A DNA stretch of 64,000 nucleotides from Alistipes sp. (GTDB taxonomy: Bacteria; Bacteroidota; Bacteroidia; Bacteroidales; Rikenellaceae): NCBI GenBank assembly GCA_020026335.1, contig JAHHQO010000003.1, positions 62,001 through 126,000 of the forward strand. The letters are read 5' to 3'. Every line of letters starts with the position of its first letter. Positions within the stretch are counted from its first letter, which is position 1. Position numbers and translations under genes: made by a program. The notes below the pieces were generated by a model. The model made no database searches. It saw nothing but the letters and a program-made list of their open reading frames with translations, and was not told the origin of the DNA. Below are positions 1 to 9,189 of this stretch, piece after piece.

Positions 1-1419
1 GAAAACATAGGTGAGCAGGAATACAAGTACGGCTTCACCACCGACATCGAAACCGATATGATTCATAAAGGTCTCGATGAAGATGTCGTACGCCTGATTT
101 CACTCAAGAAAGGCGAACCCGAGTGGATGACCGAGCGCAGAGTTGCCGCATACCACCATTGGCGCAAGCTGGAGGTTCCCACATGGGCGCATCTCAATAT
201 CCCAGAGATTGATTTTCAGGATATTGTCTACTACGCCGCGCCCAAGACAAAGAAGCAGTTGAACTCGATGGACGAGGTTGACCCGGAGTTGAAAAAGACA
301 TTCGACAAGCTGGGTATTCCGTTGGAGGAGCAGATGGCTTTGGCAGGTGTTGCTGTCGATGCTGTCATGGACTCCGTGTCGGTGAAGACCACCTTCAAGA
401 GTACACTGGCTGAGAAAGGTATTATCTTCTGCTCCATCGCCGAGGCGATCAAGGAGTATCCCGATTTGATTAAGAAGTATTTGGGCAGTGTCGTCCCCTA
501 TACCGATAACTACTATGCGGCACTCAATGCGGCTGTCTTCTCCGACGGCTCATTCTGTTACATTCCCAAGGGCGTGAGATGCCCCATGGAGCTGTCGACC
601 TATTTCCGTATCAATGCGGCAGGCACGGGTCAGTTCGAGCGTACGCTCATCGTGGCCGACGAGGGTGCTTATGTGAGCTACCTCGAGGGTTGCACTGCGC
701 CCCAGCGTGACGAGAATCAGTTGCACGCCGCCGTGGTGGAGATTGTCGTGGAGAAGGACGCCGAAGTGAAATATTCCACCGTGCAGAACTGGTATCCCGG
801 TGACAAGGAGGGTAAGGGCGGTATCTACAACTTCGTGACCAAGCGAGGTCTGTGCCGCGAAAATGCCCACCTGTCGTGGACGCAGGTCGAGACCGGTTCG
901 GCCATCACATGGAAGTACCCCAGCTGCGTGCTGGCAGGTGACAACTCGGTGGGCGAGTTCTACTCGGTGGCGATGACCAACAACTACCAGCAGGCCGATA
1001 CGGGTACCAAGATGATTCACGTGGGTAAGAATACCCGCAGCCGCATCGTCTCGAAGGGTATTTCGGCAGGTAAGAGCGAGAACTCCTACCGCGGTCTGGT
1101 GCGTGTGGCAAAGAGCGCGACCAACGCCCGCAACTACTCGCAGTGCGACTCGTTGCTCATCGGTGACAAGTGCGGTGCACATACCTTCCCCGAAGTGGAT
1201 GTGCGTAACAATACGGCTGTCGTGGAGCATGAGGCTACGACCTCGAAAATCTCCGACGACCAGCTTTTCTACTGCAACCAGCGCGGTCTTTCGACCGAGG
1301 ATGCCGTGGGTCTGATTGTCAACGGCTATGCCCGTGAGGTGCTCTCGAAGCTGCCCATGGAGTTTGCCGTCGAGTCTCAGAAACTTTTGGCCATCAGTCT
1401 GGAGGGTGCCGTAGGTTAG
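1..1419 (+). CDS. sufB: Fe-S cluster assembly scaffold SufB (5' end outside window)
   Basis: SufB is the scaffold subunit of the cytosolic SufBCD complex that builds iron-sulfur clusters. The frame is open from base 1 and continues through the first in-window ATG at 58 with SufB-like sequence (IGEQEYKYGF), so the start codon lies just outside; about 472 residues are present, and the family is usually a little longer. Family features are the PKGVRCPMELSTYFRIN segment and the C-terminal beta-helix ending in the region SQCDSLLIGDKCGAHTFPE. It is followed by sufC, sufD and sufS on the same strand, the usual Bacteroidetes suf order. A 94-base gap without visible signals separates it from sufC. The identification is secure. 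Confidence 0.96.
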   Translation, partial: ENIGEQEYKYGFTTDIETDMIHKGLDEDVVRLISLKKGEPEWMTERRVAAYHHWRKLEVPTWAHLNIPEIDFQDIVYYAAPKTKKQLNSMDEVDPELKKTFDKLGIPLEEQMALAGVAVDAVMDSVSVKTTFKSTLAEKGIIFCSIAEAIKEYPDLIKKYLGSVVPYTDNYYAALNAAVFSDGSFCYIPKGVRCPMELSTYFRINAAGTGQFERTLIVADEGAYVSYLEGCTAPQRDENQLHAAVVEIVVEKDAEVKYSTVQNWYPGDKEGKGGIYNFVTKRGLCRENAHLSWTQVETGSAITWKYPSCVLAGDNSVGEFYSVAMTNNYQQADTGTKMIHVGKNTRSRIVSKGISAGKSENSYRGLVRVAKSATNARNYSQCDSLLIGDKCGAHTFPEVDVRNNTAVVEHEATTSKISDDQLFYCNQRGLSTEDAVGLIVNGYAREVLSKLPMEFAVESQKLLAISLEGAVG

Positions 1420-1513
1420 TCTTCCGTGGGGAGGGCGGACGTGTCGATGGGGGAGGAGTCCCAAGGACAGGGCGTCCGTATATTAATAACGAAATAAGAA
1501 TAGAATAAAAGAT

Positions 1514-2266
1514 ATGTTAAGCGTTAAAAATCTGCACGCCTCGGTCGAGGACAAAGAGATTCTTCGCGGTATCAACCTCGAAGTGAAACCCGGTGAGGTG
1601 CACGCTATCATGGGACCCAACGGTTCCGGAAAATCAACTTTGGCTTCGGTGTTGGCCGGAAGCGAGAAATTCACCGTCACGGAGGGTAGTGCCGAATTTA
1701 TGGGCCATGACCTGCTGAAGATGTCCATCGAGGACAGAGCACGTTTGGGCTTGTTCCTCGGCTTCCAGTACCCCGTGGAGATTCCCGGTGTGACGATGGC
1801 CAACTTCATGAAGCTGGCGGTCAACGAGCACCGCAAGTTCCGTGGCGAGGAGCCTCTCACCCCTGCACAGTTTCTGCGTATGATGAAGGAGAAGAGCGCA
1901 GTGGTGGAGTTGTCGTCGAAGCTCACTTCGAGAGCCGTGAACGAGGGTTTCTCGGGCGGTGAGAAGAAGAAGAACGAGATTTTCCAGATGGCGATGCTCG
2001 ACCCCAAGCTGGCGATTTTGGACGAGACCGATTCGGGTCTTGACATCGATGCCCTGCGTATTGTGGCTACGGGTGTGACCAAGCTTCACACCAAGGACAA
2101 CGCCACGGTAGTGATTACCCACTACCAGCGTCTGCTGGACTACATCGTTCCCGATGTGGTGCACGTCCTCTACAAGGGTCGTATCATCTACACCGGTGAC
2201 AAGACTTTGGCGCTCAAGCTCGAGAAGGAGGGCTACGATTGGTTGATTAACGACTATAAGGAGTAA
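1514..2266 (+). CDS. sufC: Fe-S cluster assembly ATPase SufC
   Basis: SufC is the ABC-type ATPase that drives conformational change in the SufBCD scaffold; it is cytosolic and not a transporter. The 250-residue length is normal. Visible motifs are Walker A GPNGSGKST near residues 35-43, the SufC form of the ABC signature (FSGGEKKKNEI) near 145, and Walker B LAILDETDSGLDID near 160. Its stop codon shares one base with the first ATG of sufD (TAATG), indicating translational coupling. Confidence 0.97.
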   Translation: MLSVKNLHASVEDKEILRGINLEVKPGEVHAIMGPNGSGKSTLASVLAGSEKFTVTEGSAEFMGHDLLKMSIEDRARLGLFLGFQYPVEIPGVTMANFMKLAVNEHRKFRGEEPLTPAQFLRMMKEKSAVVELSSKLTSRAVNEGFSGGEKKKNEIFQMAMLDPKLAILDETDSGLDIDALRIVATGVTKLHTKDNATVVITHYQRLLDYIVPDVVHVLYKGRIIYTGDKTLALKLEKEGYDWLINDYKE

Positions 2267-3087
2267 TGATGGCAATTACCGAAATATTAAACGGTTTTGC
2301 GCGCGTTGAGGGCAGTGTGCTTCGTGTGGACGATGTCCGCGAGCAGCCGCTGGCCATTGTCGATCCCTGCGACTTTCAGTTGGAGGTGACTGCCGGTGGT
2401 TCGTTGCGACTGATTGTGGTACACACCGCACCCCACGAGTCGCATCTCGAATTGCGCGTGGAGAAGAATGCCCGTCTGGAGCTGACCGAGATTTTCGCGG
2501 CCGATGCCCGTTCCTATGTGCATATGTTGCAGGGTGAGGACAGCTACGCTTCGGTCACTGCCGTGCAGGTGGGTGCTTCGCAGGCAAACTATCTCATGGA
2601 TTTGAACGGCCACGGTGCCGAGAACCGCACCGACGGTGTATTTTTGGTCGGCGGTGAGGAGCACAGCGTGATGAAGCTGCGCACCAACCACAATGTACCT
2701 TTGTGTACGAGCCGCGGTTATGTGAAGGGTATCGCCGGCGGTCACTCGGTGGGCGAGTTCCACGGATTGGTCTATGTGGCATTCGATGCCCAGCGCACCG
2801 ATGCCGAGCAGCAGAGCCGCAACATCCTCATGAGTGATGCGGCACGTATCGTCACCAAACCCCAGCTGGAAATCTATGCCGACGATGTGAAGTGTAACCA
2901 CGGTGCTACGGTGGGTCAGATGGACAGCGAGGCGATTTACTATATGCGTCAGCGCGGTTTGAGCGAGATGGATGCCCGTCGTCTGCAAATCGAGGGATTT
3001 GTGGCCGATGTGTTGCGCCATTGCGGAGATGAGAATTTGGCGATGTCACTCATGGGTGTCGTAGCCGAAAAAATGCAAAGAATTTAA
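2266..3087 (+). CDS. sufD: Fe-S cluster assembly protein SufD
   Basis: SufD pairs with SufB and SufC in the iron-sulfur cluster assembly complex. At 273 residues it is short compared with proteobacterial SufD, consisting mainly of the beta-helical core; short forms are common in Bacteroidetes. The C-terminal part carries the SufB/SufD signature CNHGATVGQMDSEAIYYMRQ followed by RGLSEMDARRLQIEGF. Two ATGs are possible (2266 overlapping the sufC stop, or 2269); the overlap favours coupling to sufC. sufS follows after 2 bases. Confidence 0.95.
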   Translation: MMAITEILNGFARVEGSVLRVDDVREQPLAIVDPCDFQLEVTAGGSLRLIVVHTAPHESHLELRVEKNARLELTEIFAADARSYVHMLQGEDSYASVTAVQVGASQANYLMDLNGHGAENRTDGVFLVGGEEHSVMKLRTNHNVPLCTSRGYVKGIAGGHSVGEFHGLVYVAFDAQRTDAEQQSRNILMSDAARIVTKPQLEIYADDVKCNHGATVGQMDSEAIYYMRQRGLSEMDARRLQIEGFVADVLRHCGDENLAMSLMGVVAEKMQRI

Positions 3088-3089
3088 GG

Positions 3090-4307
3090 ATGTTTGACAT
3101 CAACAAAATACGCGAGGATTTCCCGATATTGAGCCGTGAGGTCTATGGCAAACCGTTGGTCTATCTCGACAACGGAGCCACGGCACAGAAACCCAAAATG
3201 GTGATGGAGGCTGTCGAGAAGATGTACAACGAGCTCAATGCCAATGTTCACCGCGGTGTGCATTACCTCTCGGAGGAGAGTACCTCCCTGTTCGAGGAGG
3301 CGCGCCAGACGGTGGCCGACTACATCGGGGCTCCGCGCAAGGAGCAGATTATCTTCACGGCGGGAGCTACCGCATCGCTCAACACGGTGGTTTATGCGTG
3401 GGGAGACAAGTTCATCGAACGAGGTGACAATATCGTCATCTCGGAGATGGAGCACCACTCCAATCTGGTGCCGTGGCAGCTGCTGGTCGCGCGTCGGGGT
3501 GCCGAAATCAGAATGTTGCCCTTCGATGACAGCGGCGAACTGATGACGGAGAAACTGCCCTCGCTGCTCGATGAGCGCACTAAGGTGGTGGCGGTGACAC
3601 AGGCCTCGAACACACTGGGTACGCGTCCCAATCTGAAGCCCATCATCGAGATGGCGCACCGTGCCGGAGCGATTGCCGTTGTGGACGGATGCCAGGGCGT
3701 GGTACACGGAGGAGTCGATGTTGAGGCACTGGATTGCGATTTCTACGCCTTTTCAGGTCACAAACTCTACGCCCCCACGGGTATCGGTGTCCTGTACGGC
3801 AAGATGGAACTGCTGGAAGCCATGCCTCCCTTCATGGGCGGTGGCGATATGGTGGACCGTGTGTCGTTTGAGAAGACCACATTCGCTCCCGTGCCGATGA
3901 AGTTTGAGGCAGGTACTGCCAACTACATCGGTGCCATTGGTCTGGGGGCTGCCATCAAGTACCTCCGGTCGCTGGATTTGAAGGCTGTGGAGGAGCACGA
4001 ACAGCAGCTCATGCACCGCGCCACCACACTGCTGGAGGAGATTGACGGTCTGCGCATCTATGGTCATGCCGCCGACAAGAGTTCGTTGGTGTCGTTCAAT
4101 GTGGAGGGTGTCCACCACTACGACATGGGTATGATTCTCGACAAATTGGGTATTGCCGTGCGCACGGGACAGCACTGTGCCGAGCCGGTGATGACCCACT
4201 ACGGAGTGACGGGTATGTGCCGCGCTTCGTTTGCATTGTATAACACAGAGGAGGAGGTCGAGCTGCTGGCCAAGGGCGTACGCCGTGCCGTGAGCATGCT
4301 CCGCTAA
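3090..4307 (+). CDS. sufS: Cysteine desulfurase SufS
   Basis: This pyridoxal-phosphate enzyme removes sulfur from cysteine and delivers it as a persulfide to SufB. At 405 residues it is full-length for the group II (SufS/CsdA) class. The PLP lysine is K225 in SGHKLYAPTGIG and the persulfide cysteine is C363 in RTGQHCAEP. It starts 2 bases after the sufD stop, so it is the last gene of the sufBCDS run. No SufE or SufU gene lies next to it in this window. Confidence 0.97.
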   Translation: MFDINKIREDFPILSREVYGKPLVYLDNGATAQKPKMVMEAVEKMYNELNANVHRGVHYLSEESTSLFEEARQTVADYIGAPRKEQIIFTAGATASLNTVVYAWGDKFIERGDNIVISEMEHHSNLVPWQLLVARRGAEIRMLPFDDSGELMTEKLPSLLDERTKVVAVTQASNTLGTRPNLKPIIEMAHRAGAIAVVDGCQGVVHGGVDVEALDCDFYAFSGHKLYAPTGIGVLYGKMELLEAMPPFMGGGDMVDRVSFEKTTFAPVPMKFEAGTANYIGAIGLGAAIKYLRSLDLKAVEEHEQQLMHRATTLLEEIDGLRIYGHAADKSSLVSFNVEGVHHYDMGMILDKLGIAVRTGQHCAEPVMTHYGVTGMCRASFALYNTEEEVELLAKGVRRAVSMLR

Positions 4308-4325
4308 TATAATATAGGAAGAGAT

Positions 4326-5006
4326 ATGTTTATCGTTCTCGAAGGTTTGGACGGCGCGGGAAAATCTACCCAGGTGCGCCTGTTGAGAGAGATGTTCGCA
4401 CAACGGGGTGTGGAGAGTGAGTATGTCCACTTTCCGCGTTTCGATGCACCGGTCTATGGCGAGCTTATCGCGCGTTTCCTGCGTGGTGAGTTCGGCGGTG
4501 TGGACGAGGTGAACCCCTACATTGTGGCGTTGCTCTTTGCCGGTGATCGTGCCGAAGCTGCCCCGATGATTCGCCGATGGCTCGATGAGGGCAAGGTGGT
4601 CATTCTCGACCGCTATGTCTACTCCAATATCGGTTATCAGTGTGCCAAATTTGGGGATAAAGAGGAGCGCCGCCGACTGATGAAGTGGATTCTCGACCTC
4701 GAATTTTCGCACAATGCCCTGCCGCGTCCCGATGTGTCGGTCTTCCTCGATGTGCCTTTCTCGTTCACCGAGCGCAAGCTCTCGGAGAACCGTGAGGGGG
4801 ACGACCGCGACTACCTCAAGGGTGCGAACGACATCCACGAGTCCTCGCTGGATTTGCAGCGCGCCGTGAGAGAGGTCTACCTCGATGTGGCGGACTACGA
4901 TAAGGGGCTCCGTGTGGTCGATTGCAGCGATGCCGAGGGCGGTATGGCCTCCCCGGAGGTGATTTTCCAAAGAATTTGTGACCTCGTTCACCCAATGATG
5001 AAATAA
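4326..5006 (+). CDS. tmk: Thymidylate kinase (dTMP kinase)
   Basis: dTMP kinase phosphorylates dTMP to dTDP in DNA precursor synthesis. The 226-residue protein has the P-loop GLDGAGKST at residues 7-15, a DR(Y/H)-type motif in ILDRYVYSN, and VFLDVPF near residue 138 as the second nucleotide-binding strand. It begins 18 bases after sufS and its stop is one base before the following gene, so it probably shares the suf transcript. The sequence fits tmk better than deoxynucleoside kinases. Confidence 0.9.
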   Translation: MFIVLEGLDGAGKSTQVRLLREMFAQRGVESEYVHFPRFDAPVYGELIARFLRGEFGGVDEVNPYIVALLFAGDRAEAAPMIRRWLDEGKVVILDRYVYSNIGYQCAKFGDKEERRRLMKWILDLEFSHNALPRPDVSVFLDVPFSFTERKLSENREGDDRDYLKGANDIHESSLDLQRAVREVYLDVADYDKGLRVVDCSDAEGGMASPEVIFQRICDLVHPMMK

Positions 5007-5007
5007 G

Positions 5008-6117
5008 ATGCGCAGAAGCCGTACATTTAAAAATGTGGCACACGTCTGTCGCACACTGTTGGCCTGTGCCTTCATTCTGTCGGGTTTCACCAAGGTGATT
5101 GACCCGTGGGGCACGGCGTTGAAAATCAACGACTATCTCTCGATTTACGGTTTTGAGGAGTTGAAGGGTGCCAGCATGGCATTCTCCATTTGGTTGTGTG
5201 GTGCCGAGCTGATGATGGGCTGTATGTTGCTGTTCAAGGTGCGCATACGCCTCATCTCCATTTTTGCCGTGGCGTCGATGACCTTCTTCACGGTGCTCAC
5301 CCTGCTCAGTGCCACGGTGCTCCCTGTGGAGGATTGCGGTTGCTTCGGCGAGGCCATCAAACTCTCGCCGTGGGAGACCTTCGCCAAGAATATGGTGCTG
5401 TTGCCGTTGGCTATCGTGGTGTGGTGGAGATATAAGCCCGATAAGATATTCTCGTTCAAGCCGTTGGAACTGCTCCTTATGAGCCTGTTCTTCGTCATGT
5501 CCATGTCGCTGGGTACCTACTGCTACCTCCACCTGCCGATTATCGATTTCCTGCCCTACAAGGTGGGGGTCAATATCTGGGACGAGATGCACGCCCCCGA
5601 CACCAACCCTGCGGAGGAGAGCGAGACGATATTGGTCTATCGCAACATCGCTACGGGCGAGGAACGCGAATTTAAGCTGGAGGACACCGAGTGGCAGGAC
5701 GCCGAGATGTGGGAGTGGGTCGATACCTACACTACGGAGAGCCACCCCACGGTGCAGGCTCTGGTCGGTGAGTTTGCCCTGCGCGATGTAGAGGGCGAAG
5801 CGACCGAAAAGGTGCTGACCACGCCCGGACGACTCTATATGTTGTGCGTCACCGACTTGGATAAGTTGCCGCGCAGTTGCCGCAAACGTATGTCGCAGCT
5901 GGCAGAGCAGGCGGTGAAGGACGGCAGCGAGATTGTCTGCGTGACCCCCATGCCGCTCTACGAGGTCACATGGCACGATTTCGGCAATGTGAAGGTGCGT
6001 TGCTACAACATCGATGCTTCGACCATGAAGACCATGCTCCGCGCCAATAACGGAGTCGTTATCCTCGATGACGGTACGATTACCAACAAACTCAATTGCC
6101 GCGACATTATCCTTTAG
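5008..6117 (+). CDS. DoxX-like membrane protein with thioredoxin-like C-terminal domain (BT_3928 family)
   Basis: The N-terminal half (about residues 10-190) has four or five hydrophobic helices of the DoxX type, including GFTKVIDPWG after the first helix and VEDCGCFGEAI between helices. The C-terminal half is soluble and looks like a thioredoxin fold, with strands LYMLCVTDL and GVVILDDGTI, but no CxxC at the usual place. This architecture is widespread in Bacteroidetes; its function is not established. It starts one base after tmk and is the last gene before a strong terminator. DoxX relationships and the CGC motif suggest a redox or quinone link, which is inference only. Confidence 0.75.
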   Translation: MRRSRTFKNVAHVCRTLLACAFILSGFTKVIDPWGTALKINDYLSIYGFEELKGASMAFSIWLCGAELMMGCMLLFKVRIRLISIFAVASMTFFTVLTLLSATVLPVEDCGCFGEAIKLSPWETFAKNMVLLPLAIVVWWRYKPDKIFSFKPLELLLMSLFFVMSMSLGTYCYLHLPIIDFLPYKVGVNIWDEMHAPDTNPAEESETILVYRNIATGEEREFKLEDTEWQDAEMWEWVDTYTTESHPTVQALVGEFALRDVEGEATEKVLTTPGRLYMLCVTDLDKLPRSCRKRMSQLAEQAVKDGSEIVCVTPMPLYEVTWHDFGNVKVRCYNIDASTMKTMLRANNGVVILDDGTITNKLNCRDIIL

Positions 6118-6135
6118 TCGGCAACGCTAAGACAC

Positions 6136-6174
6136 AAAAAGTTGATTATGGAAACCCCGTAATCAACTTTTTTT
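6136..6174 (+). terminator. Intrinsic terminator after the suf-tmk-DoxX run
   Basis: A 13-base AT-rich stem (AAAAAGTTGATTA pairing with TAATCAACTTTTT) encloses a short loop and runs into a T tract, 19 bases after the DoxX stop. Confidence 0.85.
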
Positions 6175-6243
6175 ATGCCCTTGCGCGACCGTTGCGTCCG
6201 TGGGACTGCTCACCACGAATACCACTGCCGATACCCTTCATAA

Positions 6244-6288
6244 ACAACAATCCCCCGAAAGCACAATTCACTTTCGGGGGATTTGTTA
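6244..6288 (-). terminator. Probable terminator of the ligA-dapA-C11 run
   Basis: A strong inverted repeat (CCCCCGAAAG pairing with CTTTCGGGGG, extended by AACAA/TTGTT) lies just beyond the stop of the minus-strand C11 gene. The U tract on that strand is weak and interrupted. Confidence 0.65.
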
Positions 6289-6311
6289 TAGAGAGCGGAT
6301 AACCGCCGAGA

Positions 6312-7523
6312 CTAATGGGTGGCCTTCCACCACTCGGTCTGGCGGTTCTCTGCCGTGTATTTGGCGGAGGGGGCACTGCACGTGACGCCCGAATAGTAGT
6401 TGATGGGGTACATGCCTGCATTCGCGCGGTTAATCATCGAGTAGAATTTCGCAGTGTGGAGACGGCAGTCGGCAGGGAATGTGCGGTCGAACTGCTCGTG
6501 GAAACTGCGCAACAGCATATCGTTGGCAGCCACCTGCTCGACATACTGCCGGAAGTCGTAGAACAGATGGTCGTTGCAATTCTCGTAGGTCTGCAACGCA
6601 TGAGGATTGCAGGGGTAGGGCGATGAGGTGAAAATCTGACGCGAAGCCTCGGCCATGGCCTCCAACTCGGAGCAGACGGTGAGTGCCACACAACCTGAGC
6701 GGTAGCTGGGCGGATACTCCGTGTTGTAGAAGTGGTGATACTTGCGACAGACAGCCTTCACACGTGCTTCGAGTGGCGAGTTGTCTCCCAGAACGGCAGG
6801 TACCACATATTTGTAGGGGAAGCCGTCACCCATCACCTCACACGGCGAAGCGATGATGTACTTCGCGTTGTGACGCATGGTGTAGAGCGTCTCGATGTTC
6901 GACATGAAGCAGTCATCGAAGATGATGTAGTCGAAGACCACATGGGTTGCCGAAAGTCCCTTGGCAATATCTTCGGTGTTGAAGTGGGAGTCGCGCTCGC
7001 CAAAGGCCTTTGTCTCGGGTGTAAACCCATCGGCGGAGGCCTTCATCGGGCGGTACGACATCATCGCGAGGGGCAGGGGCTTGTTCTTGGGCAGCCAGCC
7101 CGAACCGTGACCGCCCAGCACCAGACCGTAGCTGTGCGCCGGAGCAAGACCCTTCATCTCATTGACCACCCAGGTGAAGAACGAGGGGCTCTGACGGTCT
7201 ACATCGTTACACTCCTTGACGGTCTCGAGCTGTGCGCCCTCCTTCGAGGAGTGGCGTATCTCGACAATCTGCCATTTGTTGTTGATATAGCCGAACATCA
7301 TGATTCGGTTGCTGCGTGCCATCTGTGGGGTGAACGACTTGCGTGCCTGCTCGATGTTGTCATTGAAGAAGGTCTGCAACGAAGTGCCGATGAAGACAAA
7401 CATCATGGTGTGCTGGTTCTCCTGCGGTGGTAGCGGAGTGGGTGGCGGCGTAGGTACGGGGTCATCGGAACAGGATGCCAACACCAACAGGAGGGGCAGC
7501 AGAAGTTTGAATATCAATTTCAT
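6312..7523 (-). CDS. Clostripain-related (C11) cysteine peptidase, lipoprotein
   Basis: This is a predicted surface or periplasmic cysteine protease. The N-terminus is a lipoprotein signal with lipobox VLASC (Cys18) followed by a proline-rich linker. The clan CD catalytic residues are visible: His139 in LVLGGHGSGW and Cys205 in IIFDDCFMSN. C11 peptidases cleave after basic residues and many self-activate; an autoprocessing site is not obvious here. Its start overlaps the upstream DUF4919 stop by one base (TAATG), so the two are translated together. In Bacteroidales such lipoproteins are often secreted proteases of unknown target. Confidence 0.85.
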   Translation of the reverse strand: MKLIFKLLLPLLLVLASCSDDPVPTPPPTPLPPQENQHTMMFVFIGTSLQTFFNDNIEQARKSFTPQMARSNRIMMFGYINNKWQIVEIRHSSKEGAQLETVKECNDVDRQSPSFFTWVVNEMKGLAPAHSYGLVLGGHGSGWLPKNKPLPLAMMSYRPMKASADGFTPETKAFGERDSHFNTEDIAKGLSATHVVFDYIIFDDCFMSNIETLYTMRHNAKYIIASPCEVMGDGFPYKYVVPAVLGDNSPLEARVKAVCRKYHHFYNTEYPPSYRSGCVALTVCSELEAMAEASRQIFTSSPYPCNPHALQTYENCNDHLFYDFRQYVEQVAANDMLLRSFHEQFDRTFPADCRLHTAKFYSMINRANAGMYPINYYSGVTCSAPSAKYTAENRQTEWWKATH

Positions 7524-8260
7524 TATTTGTAGTGTCTGGGTTTGAGGTTGTTGAACTGCCAGGTGCGGTCACGCTTGTAGGTGTAGCCCTCGGGCTTGTT
7601 CCAATAGACGCGGCTGAAATTGAAGTACATGCCCTTGCGCTTCTTGCCCTCGATGGAGTAGGGGGTGAGGAAGGGAATGAACTCCACATGACGGCTGATG
7701 ACACGGCTCTTGCCACTGTTCAGACCCTCGACCGAGAGCACATCGTAGGCGTGGTCAAACATCAGAATGTGGCGCGGTGTCTTGTCCGTGAGACCGTCAC
7801 CCGAATCCAAAATGGCACGAATCACACCCATCATGCGGTCGTGATAGGCCTTCTCCTTCTCCTTGTCGCCCAGCGCACCGTAGGCAAAGGTCATCAGATT
7901 GAGTACCTTGGGACTGAAGGGGTCGCGTGCCAGCGCATCTTTACCCATCATCACGATGGCCTCGAGGGTCTTCGTGTTGGGCTCCTCGGGGTCGAGACCC
8001 GAAGCCAGCATCAGCAACTTGTCCAAATCGGGATTGGCGTTCAGCGGTTTGTAGCTCTCCTGATAGGCATAGCCATAGTAGAGATAGTGGTAATCCTCAT
8101 CGGTGAGGGTACTGTCTCCGGTGTTGTAGCGCATGATGAGTCCCGTGTAGTAGAAGGGTGACGAGGTATCCATAATCTTGTTGAGAATATCCTCCTCGTC
8201 GGGGACTTTCGCCACGGCCAGTGTCGGTAACAGAAGCAGCAGCAACAATATTTTTTTCAT
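7523..8260 (-). CDS. DUF4919-family secreted protein
   Basis: The 245-residue protein begins with a clear signal peptide (poly-Leu core ending LAVAK). The rest is mostly helical and hydrophilic, with the conserved YYGYAYQESYKPLN segment near residue 65 that I associate with Bacteroidetes DUF4919 proteins. No catalytic motif is apparent and the function is unknown. It lies 15 bases after dapA and overlaps the downstream C11 protease gene by one base, suggesting a common transcript and perhaps a functional link with the protease. Confidence 0.75.
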   Translation of the reverse strand: MKKILLLLLLLPTLAVAKVPDEEDILNKIMDTSSPFYYTGLIMRYNTGDSTLTDEDYHYLYYGYAYQESYKPLNANPDLDKLLMLASGLDPEEPNTKTLEAIVMMGKDALARDPFSPKVLNLMTFAYGALGDKEKEKAYHDRMMGVIRAILDSGDGLTDKTPRHILMFDHAYDVLSVEGLNSGKSRVISRHVEFIPFLTPYSIEGKKRKGMYFNFSRVYWNKPEGYTYKRDRTWQFNNLKPRHYK

Positions 8261-8275
8261 CTTTACTTTTTGGGG

Positions 8276-9163
8276 TTATTTCAAATCATATTTGCGAATC
8301 AGCTCGGTGAACTCCTCGCGCAGCGACTGCGAACCCGGAATGAGGGGCAGACGCATGTCGGGGCCAATTTTGCCCATCACCGAGAGGGCGCACTTCACAC
8401 CTGTGGGATTGCCCTCCTTGAAGAGTGCCTTCACAGCTTCGTCCAGCTGGCAGAACTCCTTTTCTGCCTGCTCGAAGTTGCCCTCCTTGGCATAGTTGAC
8501 GCAGTGCATGAACTTCTTGGGGAAGGCGTTGGCCGCCACCGAAATCACACCGTCACCGCCGCGCTTCATGATTTCGAGTGTTGCACCGTCGTCACCCGAC
8601 AGCACGAGGAAACCCTCGGGACGCTTGTCGATAATCTCCTGTATCTGGTCGATTTTACCCGATGCCTCCTTGATGCCGATGACATTCTTGAAGTCTCGGG
8701 CACAGCGGAGTGTGGTCTCGGCGGTCATGTTCACACCCGAGCGTCCGGGAATGTTGTAGAGAATGACCGGCAGGGGCGAGTGCTCCGACACGGTGCGGAA
8801 ATGCTGGTAGAGACCCTCCTGCGACGGCTTGTTGTAGTAGGGGGTCACGCTGAGTATGGCATCTGCTCCTCGCAGGTCGAATTCGCGCAGTTGGTCGAGC
8901 ACCTCCGAGGTGGAGTTACCGCCACAACCGATGACCAGGGGCACACGACCGCGAATGTGGTCGGTGATATACATGGCGATGACGGCTCTTTCGGGCATGT
9001 AGAGCGTGGGGGTCTCGGCGGTTGTACCGAGTGCCACGATGTAATCCACACCGCCTTCGATGACATAGTCAATCATGCGTGCCAATGCTTTGTAATCTAC
9101 TCGTCCGTCAACAAACGGGGTTATCAGTGCTACGCCTACGCCGGCTAATTTGTTGTTTGTCAT
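8276..9163 (-). CDS. dapA: 4-hydroxy-tetrahydrodipicolinate synthase DapA
   Basis: DapA condenses pyruvate with aspartate semialdehyde in the lysine/diaminopimelate pathway. The 295-residue TIM barrel is complete: GTTAETPTL near residue 44 for substrate contact, the catalytic tyrosine in VILYNIPGRSG near residue 135, and the Schiff-base lysine in VIGIKEASGK near 163. The gene lies 26 bases downstream of ligA on the same strand. Related aldolases (N-acetylneuraminate lyase) share the fold, but the motifs match DapA better. Confidence 0.95.
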   Translation of the reverse strand: MTNNKLAGVGVALITPFVDGRVDYKALARMIDYVIEGGVDYIVALGTTAETPTLYMPERAVIAMYITDHIRGRVPLVIGCGGNSTSEVLDQLREFDLRGADAILSVTPYYNKPSQEGLYQHFRTVSEHSPLPVILYNIPGRSGVNMTAETTLRCARDFKNVIGIKEASGKIDQIQEIIDKRPEGFLVLSGDDGATLEIMKRGGDGVISVAANAFPKKFMHCVNYAKEGNFEQAEKEFCQLDEAVKALFKEGNPTGVKCALSVMGKIGPDMRLPLIPGSQSLREEFTELIRKYDLK

Positions 9164-9189
9164 GGTCTTTACGTTTTTGAGGTTCTATA

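Noticed and set aside
550..1464. Long minus-strand frame opposite sufB
   Set aside because: It is a shadow of sufB caused by codon bias; its product is His/Leu/Val-rich with no recognisable domain. The same applies to long antisense frames opposite most genes here, such as 28256-30283 and 44973-47300.
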